Assembly: GCA_015680685.1 (NCBI GenBank)
Contig: MNCI01036144.1
Span: forward strand, 482,927-546,926
Origin: Gnetum montanum
Taxonomy: Eukaryota > Streptophyta > Gnetopsida > Gnetales > Gnetaceae
Direction: 5' to 3'
Length of the DNA: 64,000 nucleotides
Shown in pieces: positions 58,191 to 64,000 of this stretch (the first letter of the stretch is position 1; the number at the start of each line of letters is the position of its first letter). The translations under genes and the position numbers were made by a program. Under the pieces are notes generated by a model, which saw nothing but the letters and a program-made list of their open reading frames with translations, searched no databases and was not told the DNA's origin.

Positions 58191-59899
58191 ATGTTTTTCT
58201 AGGCACCCATGCTAGGCAGTGTAGGTGGGGTGACCCCCAGCATGGATACGGTGAGCATGTTATTTTCCAGATTGATTTTGATTAGTTTTGAACTCCTTAG
58301 AACTTGTATGATGAATGTATTATCTTGGGAAAGAAAATTACTCAATTCTAGTGTCGATTTAAACATCTGGAAGCCATGCATGAAGTGTAGAGCTATCATC
58401 CACATTGAGGCAATGCAGACTAGTGTGGTCCCAATGTAGCTACAAAGGAAAACTAAATTTATGGCATCAAAAGGGTCAAAATTGATGTTCTATGGGCTTC
58501 TCAGGGTAGCATAGGATCACAATGATCAAAATTAGTCATTTTGGAGATCAGAATTTGTAATAAAAGTAGGTTTTAATGACTTACCCCCCAAAGCCACACT
58601 ACATGGATAGCCTGGTATAGGTGTTTATAGGATCAAAATAGGGTAAAATTGTAGCCAAATCTAGGGTCTTGTAGTTGTGTGCTTCCAAAGTTGACTTTTA
58701 AGCCCATTTGATGGGTGTTATGTGGGTAAAACCTTGTTGGAGACCTTACACATGTTGGGGCCATGTTGGCCAATGTGGCTCCACTACCCCTTAGCATGGA
58801 TACTTTTTTTTTATTTTTGGTTTTTTTCAAAGCAAGTTAACTAATTTTTCAAGCTTCTAGAAGTGATATTAGTCATAGTGAAGGTTTATGCTTCCAACTA
58901 TCCATGTTTGATGTCACTTGAGTTTTGGTATGGTTATACCCCCTAGTCATGTTGGGCAATGTTGCTCCAACATATGTGAGGTGGTATGGTAAGCTTTTAT
59001 GGTTGAAAAAAGGTTAATCTATCATCAATTTAAGGTCTTGGGGTTCTAGGATCTATTGGGCTAAGTTTTAGGCTTTTTAGTATGTCAATGTATTGCCAAA
59101 ACTGGCAAAAAAGGTTACCCATGCTAGAGCCACACTAGCCAACGTGGCTTTGGCCTTCCCTAGCATGGCTACATGGGAATACTAGTTTTCAGTGAGTTAT
59201 GACATCAAATCAACCAAGTATTTGAGTTCCTAGAGTTCTAAATGTTAGCTAAGATTTAGCATCAAAATTGATACTTTTGAAGGCTTTTTGGTATTTTTTG
59301 TAGTCATCCCCCCTAGGTTGCATTGGCTAGCATGGCCCCAATATGAATGGAAGGGGATGATAGCTTTTACCATTTTTATCTCATTTTTTGGCATTTAATG
59401 ACTTTTTAAGGATCTGGCAGGTTCTTAAGATTAAGGTAGTGCAATTTAAGGCCACTCTAATGCATTTTTGGGCTTCCCATGACTTTTCTTTGTGGCACTC
59501 ATGCTGGACCCATGTTGGCTAGCATGAGTAAAGCCTGCCTTAGCATGGATAACTAGTCTTTGGTTAAGTTTGACTAGTTTTTACTTGATTTACAATGGTT
59601 AGAGACTCGATGAAGGTTTTAGGATCATAGGGGTGAGTTTTTAGGCTATTTTACTATGTGAATTAGTTTTTTATAGGTCATTTGCTAGTGTACACATGTT
59701 GGACCCACACTAGCTAACATGGATGAGGGGTTCCTCAACATGGGCATGGGGATAGGCATGCAATTTGACTTGTTTTTTTGTCGATTTTTTGCTATTGGAG
59801 ACTATAGAGAGGTGTTAAGGTCATAATATGTTATTTAGGAGGTTAATATTGGCATTTTGTGGTTACACCCCAACCAAACACATTGGCTAGCATGGATGA

Positions 59900-59943
<44 letters not shown>

Positions 59944-60430
59944 NCTTACACCCAAACCAAACACATTGGCTAGCATGGATGATGTGCCCCCCCTAGTGTG
60001 GCTCCACTAAAATCCATGGTTGTTAACACTTTCAATTAGATTTGACAAGGTTTTAGAGATGCCAAAGGCTTCTAATTGGGTTTCAACTTTAGTTGGACAA
60101 TTTTGGGGTTAAACTATGGCTTAGTTGATATTTGTAGATGTTATACCCCCTTGATAAATGCTAGTCAATATGGATGGATCCTTTCCCAACGTTGTTGCCT
60201 AAAGTGGTAAGGTGGTGAAGGGCTCTAGCCTATCTTGAGACTTGGTGTTTGCTAGTGTCAACATCTAACTACTAGATTTGGCATGGTGTGTCTAGTTTTC
60301 ATTATGTTAGAATTGTTATGCTAGGATCCATGTTGGATCCATGCTGCCTAGCATGGGTGAGGGGATTTTCAAGTTGTAGAATGTTGTTATGGGCTTCAAG
60401 GGGGTTAAACCATAGCATAGATGGATTTTT
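58191..60430 (+). repeat. Degenerate tandem array of about 185 bp period (F2)
   Basis: A landmark of the type CATG(C/T)TGG(C/G)CAATGTGGCTCCA or CACACTAGC(C/T)AACATGG occurs near 58,208, 58,400, 58,591, 58,761, 58,948, 59,131, 59,317, 59,511, 59,706, 59,880, 60,158 and 60,339 (a copy near 59,966 is an assembly duplicate). Spacings are mostly 170-195. Between landmarks GGTTCTAGGAT...TTGGGCTAAGTTTTAGGC-like phrases recur. Confidence 0.75.
59862..59987. other. False duplication at an assembly join (poly-C and N)
   Basis: The roughly 40 bases before the C run, around CACATTGGCTAGCATGGATG, recur almost exactly after the N (59,945-59,987). Forty C's (59,904-59,943) and the N (59,944) lie between. 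The C run looks like an extension of the CCCCCCC present in the second copy. Confidence 0.85.
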
Positions 60431-62269
60431 ATTACTTGGGAGGAACCTAGTGGGGCCCATTCAAATTCAAATTTCAATTTTGGTTCTAAAATTTCCATCA
60501 TTCCAACATTGCCAAACTTTTTCCCTTCTGAACTATCAGTGCATCATGAGTTTAATGCATGAATTTGGTAATGGAGGTTTAGAAGGGAATGCCTAGGTTG
60601 AGAATTGGTTTTTACTTGTAACTTTTGCAAAAATAATTTACACAAAATATTACATCACTTGTAGCACACTAGTTCAAAGATATAGTAGAAAATTTGGTTG
60701 TAATTCCTTCAAGCCTTATCATTACTAATCAAGAACCTACCAAGAGTAGTACTACTAACAAGGTTTTTGAAGGTTTTTCTACACTGCCGTCCATCATCAT
60801 GAAGTGGAAGGCCAATGTGAGTAAGAACCCTATCCTAGAGGATGTAGATATAGTAGCCAAGGGCCTCTCACATCTTCCATGGCCCATCATAGGACAAGGA
60901 TCTATTGCGATCACCCCTAGGTGCACTATTCTTGGTCATTTGTATGTGTGTTTTATTGCCATTTTCTAGTCTAGAACCTAGGCATTTTCTTAGATCTAGG
61001 TTGATGTGCTAGTCAAAATTAAATTTTGAAAAAATATTACACTATATTTAGGTTTTTTTAATGTGTTTTTAGTGTTTCTTTAATGTTATATTTGGTTTCG
61101 ATAAGGTTATAAAATTTTGTTTTGATTAATTGTGTGTTTTTGTTGTTTTCTCTTAAAAAGCAACACCAATTTTGTATTTTTCTCTAAAGAAAATGGTTAG
61201 GAATTCTTAATTTTTTAGGTCATATGGTTATAATAAATTGTTTAATGGTTGTAAAGGTGGTTGAACCAATGGATTCTGGTTAATGGTTCATTCTTTATGA
61301 ATTGTTTTGTCAGCCAATTCATGGTGGTTTTTCAATTTTATGCTATTTTTTCATGGTAGTTTTGTAATTTTTTTCTAAAGATGGCTATGTATTTTGGGAT
61401 TTTGAAGTTATGAATTTAGGTTTTAGATTTAAGGTTTCAAATTGCTATGGAATCATGTAATTTTGGTTTATAATTAATTCTAGGTGAATTTTTTCATTAG
61501 TTGGTGTAGGTGTGATTTCATGCCATTTTTATATTTTTCATGCCAATTCATAATTTTTTCCTACAAAAATGGCTAAGAATTTTTATGTTTTTAAGTTGTG
61601 TGTTTTTAGCTATTTTTTCAAGGTTTCAAATAGTCCTAAACTCACTAAATTTGGGTTTATGGTTGATTTTTTATGATTTTCTTTCAGTTAGCTCACATGA
61701 AACAAGGTTTTTTAGCTTCTACAGTTTTACCCTTGTGAAGATGGACAATGTTGGCACATTGGATGATTTTTTTCACTAACACCCCATGTTCATGAGGATT
61801 CTTAGGGATGTCAAGGATGGTTTAGGATTTTTTTCATTGGTGTTAAAAAGTTTATGATATTTTTAACTAGTGAATTCCCATGGTCATTTTCTTTAGTTTT
61901 GATGTGGTTGTGTGAATTTTGGCTAAATTTTGTTAAAGTTTGGCATAGGGTTTTGAATTTGTTTCTAGTTTAGGATTACAATGTAGATGTTTTTTTACTC
62001 TAGTTATCATGTTAAAATTTTTCTTTAGGCTATTTGTATGTTGATTTTTTAATTTTTAAAGAATTTTAAACTAACATTCCTAGAGTTTTTACTATTGCTA
62101 GTTTCACCATTAACTAGAATGTTTAGCAAAATTCTTGTGAAATTCAACTTAGTATGTGATTGTTATTGCACTCAGTTCTTTGTTATGGTTGTTCCTAGTT
62201 TTATTTTTTTTCTAAGTGTTATGGATTGTTGATATTGGTTTTAACAATGTGTTGTTGTTTTATCCATGT
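60431..62269. other. T-rich stretch of F2, no gene seen
   Basis: Low-complexity sequence rich in ATTTTT and GGTTTT words. Short open frames here have no recognisable content. Confidence 0.45.
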
Positions 62270-64000
62270 AGGGCTTTCCTTAAGCCCATCCTAGTGGTCG
62301 TTGAATTGGTGGGGATACTTTGCTATGTCCACCTACCCAAACCCAACACCCCACCCATTAACATGGTCTTGGAGTGGGGCTCCTTATGGTTCTAGCTAGG
62401 GACAAGATAGTTCTTAGCTTATCTTTTACAAAATTTTAGTATGATAATGTGGTCATACTTATTAGCCTATATGACTAGTGCCATTATGAAGTCCCTAATG
62501 CCTTGATCTCCCAACCTAATCATCAAGTTTATAGTTAGGATCCCAAAATCCATGTGGAAGGTGAGGTGTTGGATAGTAAAGGTACTAGGGAGATGTGCCA
62601 GCTATCCTAGATTTGGGACATGCCAAAATTCTCCTAGTACAATTCTAACAACACCCTAATGGTGGCTCACCAAGCCCACACATTGTTCCAAAATCCTCCC
62701 AACACAGTGTACCATTTGGAAGGGTAAGCATATTTGTAAAAAATTTTCATATTTTTTTTGTTTATTTGGTTTATCTTTCCTTTATTAACTTATTGGTTTC
62801 TATTTTTTTGAATCTTAAACATCTTGTAGATGTAAAGTGATGTAAAGTTAGTGTTAGCTTAGACCACAGTGGGGGTATTTACCAAAAGCTTGATAGTAAG
62901 TATTGTGGTGATTGGTCAACTAAAGGATAATTTTGATAAGTACACCAACATCCTTGCTCCAGTCTTCTAGAGGTGCCTAGCCACTGAGACAACTCACAGT
63001 TGATGGGTGGCTCCTAAACACATTGTGGAAGAAGGCACCACAACTAGGCCCTCCTCAAAACCCTTATCGAGCAAGAAGAAGAAAGGTTGAAATTTTGTTT
63101 TTACTTTTTTATGTTATACTAACATTTTCATTCCTACATGATTTTAGGCTATTTTGGTTTTAAGTGTTTTCATGGTTTTAATTTGCTATTCTTATCATAT
63201 TTTGGTTATACGTGATGTGCCTACACCTAAGCTAATTGGCCATTTTTGTTGCTTTGCTAGGGCTTCCATCTCCTCTAGCATCACTTTGGTTGTTTGAAGA
63301 CACCCTGAGAGGACCCTCATCCTAACATATGATGAAGTGGAGTCAACATAGCATTGGTTGATGGGAAACGCACCTAGCCCAACCATCCTTGCTACTGAGA
63401 TGATGAACATTAGTAACTACTTTGATGAAGGAGTTAAGAAGTTCATCATCTGTATTCATGATGTGTTAATCACTTTGGCCAACAATGAGGCCACCTTCTG
63501 TGACCTCTTTGGCATTCCCATTGAAGGAATGAGAGTTGCCACCAAACTAGCAAAAGAGGCTAGCCACTGAGAGAACATGGAATCATGGCTAAATGCTCAT
63601 TGTGACCATTCTAGGTTGGCCTTGTGGAAGCCTAAGTTGGTAACAAATAATTTTTGTGAACTAAGGAGATCATGTGGACCCATTACTAGAACTTCATCTA
63701 TGAAAAAGTTTCCTTTGCCAGAGAGATGGTAGAGCAATGGTTGCAAATGGACCTGATCGTCCATAAGACTAAAGAGTAGAAAGATTACTATGCCTAAGTT
63801 CTCAAGTAGGGCTATGTGCAAAAGGACCATAGAAAGAAGTATAAGGTTTAATGTGAATCTTATCTTAACTGGTTGAAAGAGGAGACTACCAAACAGCATA
63901 AGTTGGAGTTGTTTGCAAAGGGGATCTAAGATGAAAGTGTCTTCAAATTGTTTGGAGATACTTTAACTATGGCTGAATACCCTACCTCTTAGATCTCTAC
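62270..64000 (+). pseudogene. Multi-exon ORF of family F, copy F2 (runs off the window), decayed
   Basis: Same layout as F1. The first part ends near 62,723, where a clean intron begins: GAAGG|GTAAGCAT, T-rich body, ATCTTGTAG at 62,829. A second runs 63,086-63,260 (GAAAG|GTTGA...TTTGCTAG), matching the position of 52,644-52,783 in F1. The exon after it has TYDEVEST then HWLMGNAPSP, FDEGVKKFIICIHDVLITLA, NNEATFCDLFGIPIEGM and KEASH (63,358-63,570), aligned with FDKGITKFISHVHGFPMVMH, STFSNLFGVPYDG, KEVSH of F1. Near the window edge KLELFAKGI corresponds to NLELFLYEI of F1. Function unknown; stops present. Confidence 0.6.

Noticed and set aside
60288-61779. Several plus-strand frames of 70-100 codons in the T-rich part of F2
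   Set aside because: Low-complexity, Phe/Leu-rich translations with no counterpart frame at the matching place in F1.
1-64000. CRISPR arrays, bacterial operons, rRNA genes or tRNA genes
   Set aside because: No regularly spaced identical repeats, no ribosome-binding-site-led gene clusters and no tRNA cloverleaf were seen; all recognisable content is plant nuclear retroelement or the Pumilio fragment.

Overview
The window is plant nuclear DNA made almost entirely of old, nested LTR retrotransposons. The evidence is Ty3/gypsy pol domains of the Athila and Tat types, primer-binding sites matching plant tRNA-Asp, and a plant-type Pumilio gene fragment. The DNA is AT-rich and CpG-poor, most reading frames are broken by C-to-T/G-to-A type stops, and I see no intact cellular gene. 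This fits a large, repeat-rich land-plant genome. A gymnosperm is plausible but not shown. Gaps are a single N at 51, an N run at 32,413-32,647 and a single N at 59,944.

Layout. (1) 1-5,147 is the 3' part of Athila-like element A (+), with an internal promoter, an extra ORF and the 3' LTR. (2) 5,840-21,690 is an older relative, D (+). It is split by the full-length Athila element C (7,770-19,007; gag, protease, RT, RNase H, integrase, extra ORF), which is flanked by the exact duplication GTTAT. (3) From 22,375 rightward the strand flips. Tat-type element Z1 (-) supplies a 3' LTR, integrase and half of an archaeal-type RNase H. It is interrupted at 26,301-45,590 by a second Tat element, Z2 (-). 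The rest of Z1's RNase H and RT lies at 45,591-47,430, and a protease fragment lies at 56,040-56,575. (4) Z2 holds element B (+, 27,513-35,646, exact duplication CCCCT) inserted at the edge of its 3' LTR. It also carries a Pumilio (PUM) gene fragment (37,100-38,374, -) between its protease and the pol spacer, where RT to integrase have been lost. (5) 47,440-56,039 and 57,846-64,000 hold two copies of another family, F (+). Each copy has a minisatellite-like zone, a degenerate tandem array of about 185 bp period, a T-rich stretch, and a decayed ORF interrupted by intron-like GT...AG segments.

How the parts work together. In elements A-D the usual gag-pol unit under the LTR is followed by what looks like a second transcription unit. 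It has clustered motifs plus a TATA box resembling those of the LTR of the same element, then a probable leader intron (donor, TACTAAC branch point, acceptor directly before ATG), then a long extra ORF with an N-terminal globular part, a coiled coil and a conserved Pro-rich C-terminus. B has lost pol but kept gag and this extra unit. This internal unit and the PUM capture by Z2 are the two observations most worth following up.

All coordinates of decayed elements are by-eye estimates unless terminal dinucleotides and target duplications are given.
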